DNA of 64,000 bases from Ensifer sp. IC4062 (GCF_020193575.1 NZ_JADYVD010000019.1:62001-126000); one strand, 5' to 3'. Numbered from the stretch's first letter, positions 1-9,160 are shown. Translations and numbers: made by a program. Notes: generated by a model from the letters alone, not told the origin.

Positions 1-1572
1 GCGATCGAGGTTGAGGTAAAAGGCGACGCCGACCAGCAGAGTGACAGCGGAAAGGAGCAGCGGCGCGCCGATATGCGGCGCGAGCGAGATCGTCACCGTT
101 CGCGGTTCGCCGGCAATGGCGGAAGACATCGGCGAAGAGATCAGGCGATGGGCAAGGCCGGACATAAGCGCAATCGACAGCCCCTTCAGAGCCAGAATCG
201 CTGGACCGAGCCATAGGAGTACCGGCGCCTCGTGGGCATGCCTCGGCGTTTCTACCTTTAATCCCAGGAATGGTTTCAAGGCTATGGCGAAAGCGACGGC
301 AAACATCAGGGCGTTGCCGAGAACGGTAAGCCCTGCAAAGACCATGGAGCGCCGGTCGAAGCTCGACAGGGCCTCGTAGATCTCTTCCTTCGCGAGGAAA
401 CCGAAAAAGGGCGGCAGACCGCCCATCGAAAGCGCGGCGGCAAGGGCAATCGCAAAAGTCAGCGGCATGGCCGAGCGTAGCCCGCCGAGCTTTGTCAGGT
501 CGCGCGCGCCTGTCTCGTGATCGATAATGCCGGCAACCATGAACAGTGCGCCCTTGAACAGCGCATGCGCCACGAGATAGAGCGCCGCCGCCTCGATCGC
601 GTGCGGCGAACCGAGGCCTGTCAGCAGGACCAGAAGACCGAGCGATGCCATCGTGGTATAGGCAAGCATCAGCTTGAGGTCGGTCTGGCGCACCGCCAGG
701 GCCGCACCGGTCACGAGCGTCGCCACCCCGAATAAGGGCAGCAGGATCTGCCATTCCGGCGTGCCCCCGAGCACAGGGTTGAGCCGCATCAGCAGGTAGA
801 CGCCTGCCTTCACCATCGTTGCGGAATGCAGATAGGCCGAAACCGGCGTCGGCGCCTCCATGGCATTCGGCAACCAGAAATGAAACGGGAACTGCGCAGA
901 CTTGGTGACAGCTCCGCCCAGCACGAGAAGAAGTGCAGCGAGATAGAAGGGGCTTTCCTTCAACTCCCCGCCGAAGGAGAGAAGCAAAGAGAACTGGGTA
1001 ATGCCGCTCATGTTCCAGAGGATGAGAAGCCCGGCAAGCAGCAGCAGGCCTCCTCCCCCCGTCACGACCAATGCCTGCAACGCCGCGCGCCGCGCAGCCT
1101 CGCGACCGTGATCGAAACCAATCAGCAGGAAGGACGTAATCGACGTCAATTCCCAAAAGACGAAGAGCATCAGGAAGCTGTCCGAAAGGACGAGCCCCTG
1201 CATGGAGCCCATGAACATCAGGATGAAGGAGAAAAACCGACCCTGATGCGGATGGCCCTTTAGATAACCGCCCGAGTAGAGGACGATCAGCGCCCCTATG
1301 CCGGAAATCAAAAGAGCGAAAGTCAGCGATAGGCCGTCGATTAGCCAGGAGAAGCTGACGTTGAAGGAGGGAATCCAGGCATAGCCGCCGGTCACGATTT
1401 CACCGCTGGCGATTTCCGGAAGGAAGCGGAGGAAATGCACGAAGATCGCGACCGGTGCGAGAGCCAAGAGCCAGGCCGCGTTGTGACCGAGAAACCGCGT
1501 CAGCACCGGGGCCACGAGTGCCGCGACGAAGGGGAGACCGAGGGCCAGAAATGTCAGGGCCGCGATATCCAT
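1..1572 (-). CDS. mrpA: Na+/H+ antiporter subunit A (MrpA/MnhA/PhaA type), 5' part of the gene
   Basis: This is the N-terminal portion, about 524 residues, of the large NuoL-like subunit of a multisubunit monovalent cation/proton antiporter in the inner membrane. Read on the minus strand it is open to the window edge. It is a continuous series of hydrophobic helices and includes the family motif YLHSATMVKAGVYLLMR, where MrpA and NuoL carry the conserved helix with the functional lysine, and further on AYTTMASLGLL. The MrpA wording (SATMVKAG) separates it from respiratory NuoL, which usually has AATMVTAG. I chose the ATG at 1572 (MDIAALTF...), with AAGGAG about 12 bases upstream; an in-frame ATG at 1605 is possible. 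The C-terminal part and the partner subunits lie outside the window. Confidence 0.85.
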   Translation of the reverse strand, partial: MDIAALTFLALGLPFVAALVAPVLTRFLGHNAAWLLALAPVAIFVHFLRFLPEIASGEIVTGGYAWIPSFNVSFSWLIDGLSLTFALLISGIGALIVLYSGGYLKGHPHQGRFFSFILMFMGSMQGLVLSDSFLMLFVFWELTSITSFLLIGFDHGREAARRAALQALVVTGGGGLLLLAGLLILWNMSGITQFSLLLSFGGELKESPFYLAALLLVLGGAVTKSAQFPFHFWLPNAMEAPTPVSAYLHSATMVKAGVYLLMRLNPVLGGTPEWQILLPLFGVATLVTGAALAVRQTDLKLMLAYTTMASLGLLVLLTGLGSPHAIEAAALYLVAHALFKGALFMVAGIIDHETGARDLTKLGGLRSAMPLTFAIALAAALSMGGLPPFFGFLAKEEIYEALSSFDRRSMVFAGLTVLGNALMFAVAFAIALKPFLGLKVETPRHAHEAPVLLWLGPAILALKGLSIALMSGLAHRLISSPMSSAIAGEPRTVTISLAPHIGAPLLLSAVTLLVGVAFYLNLDR

Positions 1573-1605
1573 CGTCTTGGCAAGCTCCTTCGCCGTTTTG
1601 ACCAT

Positions 1606-2181
1606 CCGATCAAATTGCTACCGGACATAAGATAAGGCCTGTTCCGCCTCAAGAGTGAATCGGCACGAATCGGAGTTGCGCGACAGTAATACAATGCAAT
1701 GCGCAGGCAAATCTTGGAGTATCGCGTCACCTCCGGACAATGGCACCGAGCACCTCTTGCCGGGCCTTCAATAATCAGAAGATCGGCCCCGACACCTGCG
1801 CCTGCTGCAGCCCGGCTCCTTTCCGATCGGATGCGAAGTCCAATTCCGCTTGCGCTGGCCAAGCTATCGCGCACCCATCGACGAGCAAACGATCAGAGAA
1901 TATGATCGCGCTCATTTCATGGTGCGGACTGAAATCCGCTTCGCGAAGTGGGACGGCATCTCGGCCCTGATAGTACTCCAGCGACAAGCTCGCGCTGTTG
2001 CTTGGACGGCACGGCATACCTTCGAAGAGGATTGACAGCGCGACAAGGAAGCAGTGCCATAAGCGCGAGCGCTGCTTTGTGTTGAACACGCTTCGCTCCG
2101 CCTGTTCCAGGAGAATCAGCAAGGGCTTCGGGGCTGGGCTGCGAGGAGCGGCAGATCGAAGCAAGCCAAGAGGATGCCCGC
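1606..2181. other. Intergenic stretch without a recognised gene
   Basis: About 575 bases separate the divergent mrpA and the small secreted-protein gene. Several overlapping open frames exist on both strands, but none has a credible ribosome binding site, known motif or consistent codon bias. No hairpin with a T-run was seen. Both flanking promoters should lie here, but I could not assign them. Confidence 0.5.
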
Positions 2182-2682
2182 ATGCGCCGCGCTTTCTTCG
2201 CCCTCACTCTCCTTACGGGGCTCGCGTTCCCGGCAGCCGCGGAGGACGACTGGCACCCCTATGCTAATCCTCGCTTCGGCTACACGGTCGAGATCCCGCC
2301 GGGGTTCGAGCTGCGCCAGAACGCATCCGACGATGGCGACGGCGCGAGTTTCCATGCGGACGATAACGGAGCGACGCTTGCCGTGTTCGGAAGCCATCCG
2401 CCGGATGGCGATTTCGAAACGGATGTCGCCGACCGCATCAGCCTTGAGACGCAGGATGATTGGAGAATGCTGTTTTCGCGCGTAACGCCTGCCTGGGCCA
2501 GTTTCTCCGGTGCACGTAACGGCGAAGTGTTCTATGCCCGGGCGATCGCCCTTTGCGACGGCAGTGCCGCCTATTTCCGTCTCCAATATCGCAAGAACCC
2601 GCTGACGAGTTTCGACGGGATCATTTCGCGCATGGCGGCGGCGCTTAGGCCGTCCGACGGCTGCCGGCCCGCGCCGGAATGA
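2182..2682 (+). CDS. Secreted hypothetical protein
   Basis: The 166-residue product starts with a clear Sec signal peptide (MRRAFFALTLLTGLAFPAAA, cleavage probably before EDDW) and is predicted to be periplasmic. The mature part begins with a short segment (NPRFGYTVEIPPGFE) like that of many small rhizobial periplasmic proteins in which a peptide is threaded into a beta-rich fold. I do not recognise a characterised family. The ATG has AAGAGGA at a proper distance. The gene converges on the hemolysin-III gene, with only five bases between the stop codons. Two cysteines in the mature part (in ALCDG and DGCRP) could form a disulfide. Confidence 0.75.
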   Translation: MRRAFFALTLLTGLAFPAAAEDDWHPYANPRFGYTVEIPPGFELRQNASDDGDGASFHADDNGATLAVFGSHPPDGDFETDVADRISLETQDDWRMLFSRVTPAWASFSGARNGEVFYARAIALCDGSAAYFRLQYRKNPLTSFDGIISRMAAALRPSDGCRPAPE

Positions 2683-2687
2683 GAGGG

Positions 2688-3377
2688 TCAGGAGAGCGCG
2701 GCGCCGCTGAAGCAGGTCACGACCGCCGAGTAATGAACCGCCGAACCTGCAACGACGAAACCATGCCAGATCGCGTTCTGGAAGCGCAGGCGTTCCCAGA
2801 CATGGAAGATCACTCCGGTCGAGTAGATAACGCCGCCGATCAGGATTAAGACCAATGTCGTTGCCGTCAGCGTGGATAGAAGCGACCGGGCGGCAAGCAC
2901 GCCGCTCCAGCCCAAGCCGAGATAGAGCAGGATCGCGAGCCGGTCGAACCGCCCGGGGAAGAGACACTTGATCACTATCCCGAGGGCGGCGATGGCCCAG
3001 ATGCCGATCAGCATTCTGGAAAGGAACGGATTGTCCCAGCCGCGCTGGAGAAACGGCGTATAGGTCGCCGCGATCAGCACGAAGATCGAGGAATGGTCGA
3101 GCCGACGCAAAAGCCACTTCACCCGGCAGATCGGGAAGAGATTGTAGAGGAAGGATACCGATAAGGTAGTGACGAGCCCGAGGCCGTAAATCCAGGCGGC
3201 GGCGAGCTGGCCGGACGTGCTCCAAAGCGTTGCATAGAAGATGAGCGCCGTGACACCGCAAAGCGCTGCCGCAAGACCGATGCCATGAACGATTCCATCT
3301 GCAATCAATTCGGACCGGTCATAGTTCCACTTGACACCGTCAATCTCCACGCTCCCTCCCCTCGACGCCAGCGTCAT
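2688..3377 (-). CDS. trhA: Hemolysin III / TrhA (PAQR-like) family membrane protein
   Basis: The 229-residue protein has seven predicted membrane helices and the family's layout: an N-terminal ELIADGIVHGIG segment carrying the conserved His, the central RRLDHSSIFVLIAATYTP block with Asp-His, and a C-terminal IWHGFVVAGSAVHYSAV block with the metal-ligand-like histidines. This family is related to PAQR receptors and ceramidases. Bacterial members (YqfA/TrhA) influence membrane lipid homeostasis, and the haemolysin name is historical. The ATG at 3377 is used here. A GTG at 3350, preceded by a much stronger GGGGAGGG, may be the true start and would remove nine residues. Confidence 0.85.
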   Translation of the reverse strand: MTLASRGGSVEIDGVKWNYDRSELIADGIVHGIGLAAALCGVTALIFYATLWSTSGQLAAAWIYGLGLVTTLSVSFLYNLFPICRVKWLLRRLDHSSIFVLIAATYTPFLQRGWDNPFLSRMLIGIWAIAALGIVIKCLFPGRFDRLAILLYLGLGWSGVLAARSLLSTLTATTLVLILIGGVIYSTGVIFHVWERLRFQNAIWHGFVVAGSAVHYSAVVTCFSGAALS

Positions 3378-3687
3378 ACACCTCTTGGACGCACAAAGGG
3401 CCGCTCATGCCTGGGATCCGCAGCAACCGGCAATTCACACAATTTCCCCATCGCGGCTGATGTTCGGTCCGGTACAGGCACGTGTTCTACCCGTTTAACG
3501 TGCCACGGTACGCGCCCGCGGCAAAGAGCCGCCGAACGACGAAAGGATCAATTTTTGCAACCGATTACAACAATCGGCTGATGTCCCGGAAAGTGGACGC
3601 AATTTGCCTCCCGGTTAGCTATCGAAACGGCATCCTTCGCGCTCACGTGCGTCAACGATCGAGAGCGGCGCAAAACGTGGGCCCAGC
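3378..3687. other. Intergenic stretch, no gene seen
   Basis: This 310-base gap lies upstream of the hemolysin-III gene and downstream of the dksA-like gene. The only structure noticed is a 7-bp inverted repeat (GGCACGT at 3477-3483 and ACGTGCC at 3498-3504). It has no T-run and is too weak to call a terminator. Confidence 0.4.
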
Positions 3688-4029
3688 TTATTTTGCGCGT
3701 GCTACCTCCGCCGCACAGGTCTGGCAAAGCGGGGCATGCGGTACCGCGTGTAATCTTTCCGGCGAAATCGGGTCGCCGCAGCGCACACAGGTGCCGAAGG
3801 TTCCGGACTCAATTCGGTCCAGAGCGGCGTCAATGGCGCGGATTTCGCCCTGACCTGCGAGGCCGAGGCCCTCCAATACCTCGTCGTTTTCTCGTTCGGT
3901 AACGCGATCCGGTACGTCGGCATTCATCGGTTGATCGAGATCCTCCTCGATCTTCACCAGCCGGCCATAAAGCTCATGTTTGCGGCGGAGAAGCTGTTCG
4001 CGAAAGTCATCAAGCGCGGACTTATCCAT
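3688..4029 (-). CDS. DksA/TraR family zinc-finger protein
   Basis: The 113-residue protein has an N-terminal coiled-coil half (residues 1-75, rich in Arg, Glu and Leu) followed by a zinc finger C-x2-C-x17-C-x2-C (CVRCGDPIS ... LCQTC, about residues 82-106). The GTFGTCVRCG lead-in is typical of short DksA-like proteins. Full DksA binds the RNA polymerase secondary channel and modulates stringent-response promoters. This short form is probably a stress-linked paralogue rather than the housekeeping DksA. It lies 61 bases downstream of the universal stress protein gene on the same strand, so the two are likely cotranscribed behind the FNR/FixK site upstream. Confidence 0.85.
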   Translation of the reverse strand: MDKSALDDFREQLLRRKHELYGRLVKIEEDLDQPMNADVPDRVTERENDEVLEGLGLAGQGEIRAIDAALDRIESGTFGTCVRCGDPISPERLHAVPHAPLCQTCAAEVARAK

Positions 4030-4090
4030 TTGCAGGGCTCCTTGGTCGCGGCGTAGCTCGAACCACGCCGCCTTCTTGTTCTTGGCATTT

Positions 4091-4513
4091 TTACCGGTCG
4101 ACGAGTACGGCGCAGGGGCAATGGCTGACGACGCGGCTGGCGGTCGAACCGATAAAGTAATCGATCAAACCCGGCCGATGCGAAGCAATGATCACGAGAT
4201 CCGCATTCTCTTCCCTGGCGAGAGCGTTGATGGTGCCGGCCGCTCCGCCGGTACGGATTTCGATGCGCCCCTTGATCCCATGCTTGGTCTTCAACGCCTC
4301 CAACGTCTTGATGGCATGTTTGCGCGACTCCTCGATCATCTCCAGCGGAAAATCGACAATCATGTATCCCTGCGCATAGGCGTTGAGGTCCTCGACCACG
4401 TTGAGCAGGACGATTTCGCCCCCTTCATCGACCAGCTTCTCGGCGATGCTGAGGACGGATTCGCCATGCTCCAGTTGATCCATGGCGATCGGGACGATGA
4501 TTTTTTTGTACAT
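4091..4513 (-). CDS. Universal stress protein (UspA family)
   Basis: The 140-residue single-domain Usp starts MYKKIIVPIAMD and ends with the ATP-binding signature of the family (ASHRPGLIDYFIGSTASRVVSHCPCAVLVDR region; the glycines and GST follow the G-x2-G-x9-G-S/T pattern). Such ATP-binding Usps are induced by energy limitation or low oxygen and act in the cytoplasm. The ATG has AAGGAGTGCAGT just upstream on the minus strand, a strong ribosome binding site. The gene precedes the dksA-like gene and has an FNR/FixK palindrome about 140 bases upstream, which suggests microaerobic induction. Confidence 0.9.
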   Translation of the reverse strand: MYKKIIVPIAMDQLEHGESVLSIAEKLVDEGGEIVLLNVVEDLNAYAQGYMIVDFPLEMIEESRKHAIKTLEALKTKHGIKGRIEIRTGGAAGTINALAREENADLVIIASHRPGLIDYFIGSTASRVVSHCPCAVLVDR

Positions 4514-4649
4514 ACTGCACTCCTTCTGTTGCGTTCCCGGGTCGCCATGTGGCGAGGCCAGCCCCTAAGCGTGGATCAGGGAGAAAGCCTGTCTTCACTT
4601 CTCCCGTTTCCGCGCCAACATGAATTCGCGCGGAGGCGATGTTCCAGCA

Positions 4650-4663
4650 TTGATTGAAATCAA
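4650..4663. promoter_or_regulatory. FNR/FixK-type anaerobox
   Basis: TTGATTGAAATCAA matches the TTGAT-N4-ATCAA consensus of the Crp/Fnr-family regulators FNR and FixK at all ten defined bases. It lies in the divergent region between the usp-dksA pair (minus) and the VOC dioxygenase gene (plus). Its distance from usp, about 140 bases, leaves room for a start site about 41 bases downstream plus a 5' leader. Rhizobial FixK regulons commonly contain usp genes, so usp is the more likely target; this is inference. Confidence 0.7.
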
Positions 4664-4859
4664 ATCGGCCGCCACCGTCGTATTAGCATTACTGAAAGAT
4701 CAGGTAGTGCGATGGTCACGGCTGTCAACGCTCGTCGAACACAACATCAAGTAATATAATAGCTTTCCTGAACGCGGTCACGGATCCATATTCATGGCAG
4801 TTTAAAGAAGTGCGACCGGCAGCCACGGGCGTGCCGGTCCGGCCCCGAAAGGCGACGTG

Positions 4860-5750
4860 ATGCAAGATACAACCCAGTCGCGCCCGACAATCAGCATGCC
4901 TGCGGACCACGCGATCGCGATGCCCGCCTATGTCGATCGGTCCCACCTCGTCGTCCAGGACCTGCCGATGGTTTCTGCCTGGTACCAGAGAATTCTGGGC
5001 CTCAGTCCGATCGAGACCGGCACCAACGGCGAAACCCTCGGCGTCGCCGGCAGACCTCTGTTGACACTGACGACCGAAGGGAACGCGGCGAGAGCGCCGC
5101 GCAACGCGCCGGGTCTGTTCCACACGGCTTTTTTGGTTCCCAATCGGCGCGAACTCGGACGCTGGCTTGCGCACGCGGTGCGCAACAACACTCGCCTGCA
5201 AGGCGCATCCGACCACTTGGTCAGCGAGGCGATCTATCTCGCTGATCCGGAGGGTAACGGCATCGAGGTCTATCGCGATCGCCCGCGCGGCGAGTGGGAC
5301 TACCAGCCCGATGGCACGGTGGCGATGAGCACCCTGCCGCTCGATCTGCGGGCCCTCTATGAGGAAGCACCGAACGACCACTGGGACGGCCTCGCCGAAG
5401 GCACGACGATCGGCCATATCCATCTGCAAGTCTCCGACATCCCAGAGGCGGACGCGTTTTTCCGTGACGTGCTCGGGCTGGATCTGATGGCGCGCTACCC
5501 CGGGGCAAGCTTCTTCGCCTCAGGCAATTATCATCACCACGTAGCCGCCAACATCTGGAACTCCCGGGGTGCGCCCAAACGGCAGAGTAACATGACGGGC
5601 CTCGCGGATTATACCATCCGCTTCAGCGATGCTGCGAAGCTCGCAACGGCGCTGGGCAACCTCGATGAAGTGGAAATACGGGTTAACAAGGAAGGCAGCG
5701 TCCACAGTCTTGTCGACCCATGGGGTATCGGCCTTAAGCTCGCGTCATAA
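4860..5750 (+). CDS. VOC-family dioxygenase, catechol 2,3-dioxygenase (CatE) like
   Basis: The roughly 296-residue protein contains two VOC (glyoxalase/extradiol dioxygenase) modules. The first runs about residues 25-135 (VDRSHLVVQDLPMVSAWYQRILGL ... YLADPEGNGIEVYRDRP) and the second about 180-290 (GHIHLQVSDIPEADAFFRDVLGL ... SVHSLVDPWGIGLKL). His in HLVVQD and HIHLQV and Glu in GIEVYR fit metal-ligand positions. It resembles the YfiE/CatE group of ring-cleaving dioxygenases, but the substrate is unknown. The ATG at 4860 follows AAAGGCGAC; a GTG immediately before it (4857) is also in frame. An 8-bp hairpin (4814-4839) lies in the presumed leader. Confidence 0.8.
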   Translation: MQDTTQSRPTISMPADHAIAMPAYVDRSHLVVQDLPMVSAWYQRILGLSPIETGTNGETLGVAGRPLLTLTTEGNAARAPRNAPGLFHTAFLVPNRRELGRWLAHAVRNNTRLQGASDHLVSEAIYLADPEGNGIEVYRDRPRGEWDYQPDGTVAMSTLPLDLRALYEEAPNDHWDGLAEGTTIGHIHLQVSDIPEADAFFRDVLGLDLMARYPGASFFASGNYHHHVAANIWNSRGAPKRQSNMTGLADYTIRFSDAAKLATALGNLDEVEIRVNKEGSVHSLVDPWGIGLKLAS

Positions 5751-5868
5751 AAGGGCGGCGAGCACTCCCCGATGAGCGCCAATAGGAACAAGGAGCGCCT
5801 GCTTTCTGCTTGATCGCTGCGACGGCGCTCTCTATCTCATGGTCTCCCATCAAATCCGGAGACGCGCC

Positions 5869-7977
5869 TTGTCTGCTTTCAAGAACCTGCCCACCGCCCC
5901 CGTCGCTCCGAAGAAGCCGGTCACCGATACACGCCACGGCATTTCCCGCACCGACGACTATGCCTGGCTCCGGGCGGACAATTGGCAGGCTATGTTCAAG
6001 GATCCTTCCACTCTCGATCCGGAGATCCGCAAGCATCTCGAAGCGGAAAACGCGTATATGAACGCGGCAATGGCGGACACGAAGGAATTGCAGAAGGCGC
6101 TCTTTGGCGAAATGCGCGGCCGCATCAAGGAGGACGATTCTTCCGTCCCGATGAAGGACGGGGCCTTCGCTTATGGGACCTCCTACGTGACCGGCGGCGA
6201 ACAGCCCCGCTACTTCCGGATCCCGCGCGACGGCAACCCTAAGGATGAGGGGATCCGTCACGTGCTGCTCGACGGCGACAAGGAAGCCGATGGCAAGGCC
6301 TATTTCCGCCTCGCCGGCATAGACCATTGCAGCGACCATTCCCGCGGCATCTGGGGCTACGACGACAAGGGGTCGGAATATTTCACGTTGAAAGTGCGCG
6401 ATCTTTCAACGGGCGAGGATCTGCCTGATCTGATCGAGAATACCGGTGGTGGCGGCGCATGGGCGCCGGACGGCAAGAGCTTCTTCTATACCGTTCTCGA
6501 CGAGAACCATCGGCCGTCGAAGATCTTCCACCACATCATCGGCACGCCACAGAAGGGCGACCGGCTCGTCTACGAGGAAAAGGACCCGGGCTTCTTCATG
6601 TCAGTCGGTGGGTCGCTGCTCGACGACTTCATCTACATCGACATCCATGACCACGAAACCAGCGAATACCGGCTGCTCTCGACCTCGGACCTGACGGCCG
6701 AGCCGCGGCTCGTGGCTGAAAGGGTAACCGGCCTCGAATACTCGATGACGGAAGGCGGCGATGTTTTCTACATCCTCACCAATGCCGCCGGCGCCAAGGA
6801 TTTCAAGATCATGGAAGCGCCTGTAGAAGCGCCGCAGAAGGAAAACTGGCGCGAGGTCGTGCCGCACAAGCCAGGTACGCTGATCCTCAATCACATGGCC
6901 TATGCCCGCCATCTGGTCTGGCTGCAGCGGCGCGAGGGTTTGCCGGAAATCGTCATCCGTGACCGCAAGACCGGCGAGGAACACGCGATCGCCTTTGCCG
7001 AGGAAGCATATTCCTTGGGGCTCTCGGGCGCTGCCGAATACGACACCGACGTCATCCGCTTCTCCTACTCGTCGATGACGACGCCGTCGCAACTCTTTGA
7101 CTACAACATGGCTACGCGTCAGCGCACGCTCCTGAAGACCCAGGAAGTGCCCTCCGGCCACAATCCGGACGACTATGTGACCCGCCGCGTCTTCGCGCCG
7201 TCCTGGGATGGCGTCGAGGTGCCCGTCACCCTGCTCTACCGCAAGGATATGCCACTCGACGGTTCCGCCCCTTGCCTGCTCTACGGTTACGGCGCCTACG
7301 GCATCACCATTCCGGCGGGCTTCAACACCAACTGCCTCTCGCTCGTCGACCGCGGCTTTGTCTATGCAATCGCACATATTCGCGGCGGCAAGGACAAAGG
7401 CTTCCAATGGTACGAAGACGGCAAAATGGCGAAGAAGACCAATACCTTCAAAGACTTCATCGCTGCCGCTGACTATTTGAATCAGGAGAAGTTCACGTCT
7501 TACGCGAACATCATCGCCGAAGGCGGCTCGGCCGGCGGCATGCTGATGGGGGCGGTCGCCAATATGGCGCCGGAGAAGTTCAAGGGCATCATCGCTGCCG
7601 TTCCCTTCGTCGACGTCTTGAACACCATGCTCGACGACACGCTGCCGCTCACCCCGCCGGAATGGCCGGAATGGGGCAATCCGATCGAAAGCGCCGAATT
7701 CTACAACATCATCGCCGGCTACTCGCCCTACGACAATGTGGAGGCGAAGCCCTATCCGGCGATCCTGGCGCTCGGCGGCCTGACCGATCCGCGCGTGACC
7801 TATTGGGAGCCGGCGAAGTGGGTGGCGAAACTCCGGGAGAAGACCACCGGCAGCGCTCCGATCCTGATGAAAACCAACATGGATGCCGGCCATGCTGGCG
7901 CCGCCGGACGTTTCCAGCGGCTGGAGGAAATCGCTTTCGAATACGCCTTCGCCATCAAGGTCGCGGGTAAAATGTAG
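5869..7977 (+). CDS. ptrB: Oligopeptidase B (prolyl oligopeptidase family S9A)
   Basis: This is a cytoplasmic serine peptidase that cleaves short peptides after basic residues. The N-terminal beta-propeller half begins LPTAPVAPKKP...DDYAWLRADNW, typical of S9A. The C-terminal alpha/beta hydrolase half carries the nucleophile motif GGSAGGMLMG (Ser about residue 553), the Asp in GGLTDPRVTYWEPAKW and the His in NMDAGHAGAAGR. About 702 residues is the usual family length. I prefer the TTG start at 5869 because CGGAGA lies just before it and the protein then starts MSAFKNLP. An ATG at 5839 in the same frame has no ribosome binding site. The DUF1697 gene follows 17 bases after the stop. Confidence 0.9.
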   Translation: MSAFKNLPTAPVAPKKPVTDTRHGISRTDDYAWLRADNWQAMFKDPSTLDPEIRKHLEAENAYMNAAMADTKELQKALFGEMRGRIKEDDSSVPMKDGAFAYGTSYVTGGEQPRYFRIPRDGNPKDEGIRHVLLDGDKEADGKAYFRLAGIDHCSDHSRGIWGYDDKGSEYFTLKVRDLSTGEDLPDLIENTGGGGAWAPDGKSFFYTVLDENHRPSKIFHHIIGTPQKGDRLVYEEKDPGFFMSVGGSLLDDFIYIDIHDHETSEYRLLSTSDLTAEPRLVAERVTGLEYSMTEGGDVFYILTNAAGAKDFKIMEAPVEAPQKENWREVVPHKPGTLILNHMAYARHLVWLQRREGLPEIVIRDRKTGEEHAIAFAEEAYSLGLSGAAEYDTDVIRFSYSSMTTPSQLFDYNMATRQRTLLKTQEVPSGHNPDDYVTRRVFAPSWDGVEVPVTLLYRKDMPLDGSAPCLLYGYGAYGITIPAGFNTNCLSLVDRGFVYAIAHIRGGKDKGFQWYEDGKMAKKTNTFKDFIAAADYLNQEKFTSYANIIAEGGSAGGMLMGAVANMAPEKFKGIIAAVPFVDVLNTMLDDTLPLTPPEWPEWGNPIESAEFYNIIAGYSPYDNVEAKPYPAILALGGLTDPRVTYWEPAKWVAKLREKTTGSAPILMKTNMDAGHAGAAGRFQRLEEIAFEYAFAIKVAGKM

Positions 7978-7994
7978 AGCGGATGGGGAACGGC

Positions 7995-8522
7995 ATGCCA
8001 GTCTATGTCGCTCTGCTGCGGGCGATCAATGTCGGAGGGACCGGTACGCTTCCGATGGCGGAGCTGAAGGCCATCTGCGAGAGCCTCGGCTTCACCGATG
8101 TGAAGACCTATATCCAGAGCGGCAATGTGCTTTTTCGGTCCGAGCTCTCCGAAGCCAAGGTACAGAAAGGGCTCGAAGATGCTCTGGCTGAACGAATGGG
8201 CAAGGCGCCCGGCGTCATCTTGCGCGACCGTGGCGAACTGCAAAGGGTCGTCAACGAGGCGCCGTTCGCGAACGCCAAGCCGAATTTTCTGCTCGTGACC
8301 TTCCTGCCCGAGCCACCGCCGGCCGACGCACTTGACAAGCTCGTCGCGCCGGACGGCGAAGAGGTGCAGATCAGCGGTAGAGAGATCTATATCCATTTCC
8401 CCAACGGCTCGGGAAAGTCCAAGCTTAAGCTGCCCGCGCTCAAGCGGGGTACGGCCCGCAATCTCAACACCGTCCGGAAACTCGCCGAACTCGCGGCCGA
8501 GCTCGAGGGTGGTCGGGCCTGA
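7995..8522 (+). CDS. DUF1697 family protein
   Basis: The 175-residue protein starts MPVYVALLRAINVGG, the hallmark opening of DUF1697, followed by the conserved FTDVKTYIQSGNVLF segment and a C-terminal RNLNTVRKL block. The function of the family is unknown; it is predicted to be cytoplasmic and alpha/beta. The start at 7995 is preceded by GGGGAA at good spacing. A start four codons upstream (7983) is possible. It is probably translated from the ptrB transcript, given the short gap. Confidence 0.85.
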   Translation: MPVYVALLRAINVGGTGTLPMAELKAICESLGFTDVKTYIQSGNVLFRSELSEAKVQKGLEDALAERMGKAPGVILRDRGELQRVVNEAPFANAKPNFLLVTFLPEPPPADALDKLVAPDGEEVQISGREIYIHFPNGSGKSKLKLPALKRGTARNLNTVRKLAELAAELEGGRA

Positions 8523-8528
8523 ACGCCA

Positions 8529-9149
8529 TCAGGCCTGCGCGATCGGCTGGAATAGCAACCGCACGAAGGTGCGGAACACGAGCAACTGGTCGGGCAGGCT
8601 CTTTGGCTCTTTCAGCGCCTTTGATAGAACGATGCCGCCCTCGAGCACGGTCGAGACCATGTCGGCCAGCTGGTCGGCGTCGAGCGCTTCACGCGGGCGG
8701 TAGTGGCGCATGATGTCCCGGAACATCCCGCCGAAGCGCCGGCGCCACATCAGTGCCGCCTGCCGGTTGATCTCCTGGATCTCGCGGTCAAAGGCGCGCT
8801 CCTGCGTGCACATCGTTGCGACAAGGCAACCGGGATGGCCGTTCGGCAGGTCCGACAGCAATTCCGACAGCAACTTCAGTCCGAGCAAAAAGGCTTGCAG
8901 GGGATCATCCGAGAGCTCGTGTGCGCGACTGAAGATCTCGTCATAGATCCGTTCGTCGTTTTCGATGTACCGTTCGAGGAGTGCCTTGGCGAGCTCATTC
9001 TTGTCGCGGAAATGATAGAAGAAACCGCTCTTGGTGATGCCGGTTTCGGCGATCAGTTCGTCGATCGAGGTCGCCCCAAATCCCTTTGCCAACACGGCCG
9101 CTTCGGCGACATCGAGGAGCCTCGTCCGCGTTTCCTCACCCTTTCGCAT
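8529..9149 (-). CDS. TetR/AcrR family transcriptional regulator
   Basis: The 206-residue regulator has an N-terminal helix-turn-helix (TRTRLLDVAEAAVLAKGFGATSIDELIAETGITKSGFFYHFRDKNELAKALLERY, about residues 6-60) typical of TetR, and a C-terminal ligand domain containing HPGCLVATMCTQE, as in the TetR_C_33/YcdC-like group that often senses electrophiles or lipids. The ATG at 9149 follows AGGAG on the minus strand. The frame runs 40 codons further upstream, but that part has no family similarity. A GTACC-N3-GGTAC palindrome lies directly in front, so autoregulation is likely. It is divergent from the homocysteine methyltransferase gene. Confidence 0.9.
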   Translation of the reverse strand: MRKGEETRTRLLDVAEAAVLAKGFGATSIDELIAETGITKSGFFYHFRDKNELAKALLERYIENDERIYDEIFSRAHELSDDPLQAFLLGLKLLSELLSDLPNGHPGCLVATMCTQERAFDREIQEINRQAALMWRRRFGGMFRDIMRHYRPREALDADQLADMVSTVLEGGIVLSKALKEPKSLPDQLLVFRTFVRLLFQPIAQA

Positions 9150-9160
9150 GGTCTGCTCCT

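Noticed and set aside
1-1605. Respiratory NuoL identity for the left-edge protein
   Set aside because: The helix motif SATMVKAGVYLLMR and the N terminus fit MrpA/MnhA better than NuoL, and no nuo genes are adjacent.
6601-7893. 430-codon open frame on the minus strand
   Set aside because: It lies wholly inside ptrB, has no recognisable domain and shows Arg/His-rich composition typical of antisense frames in GC-rich genes.
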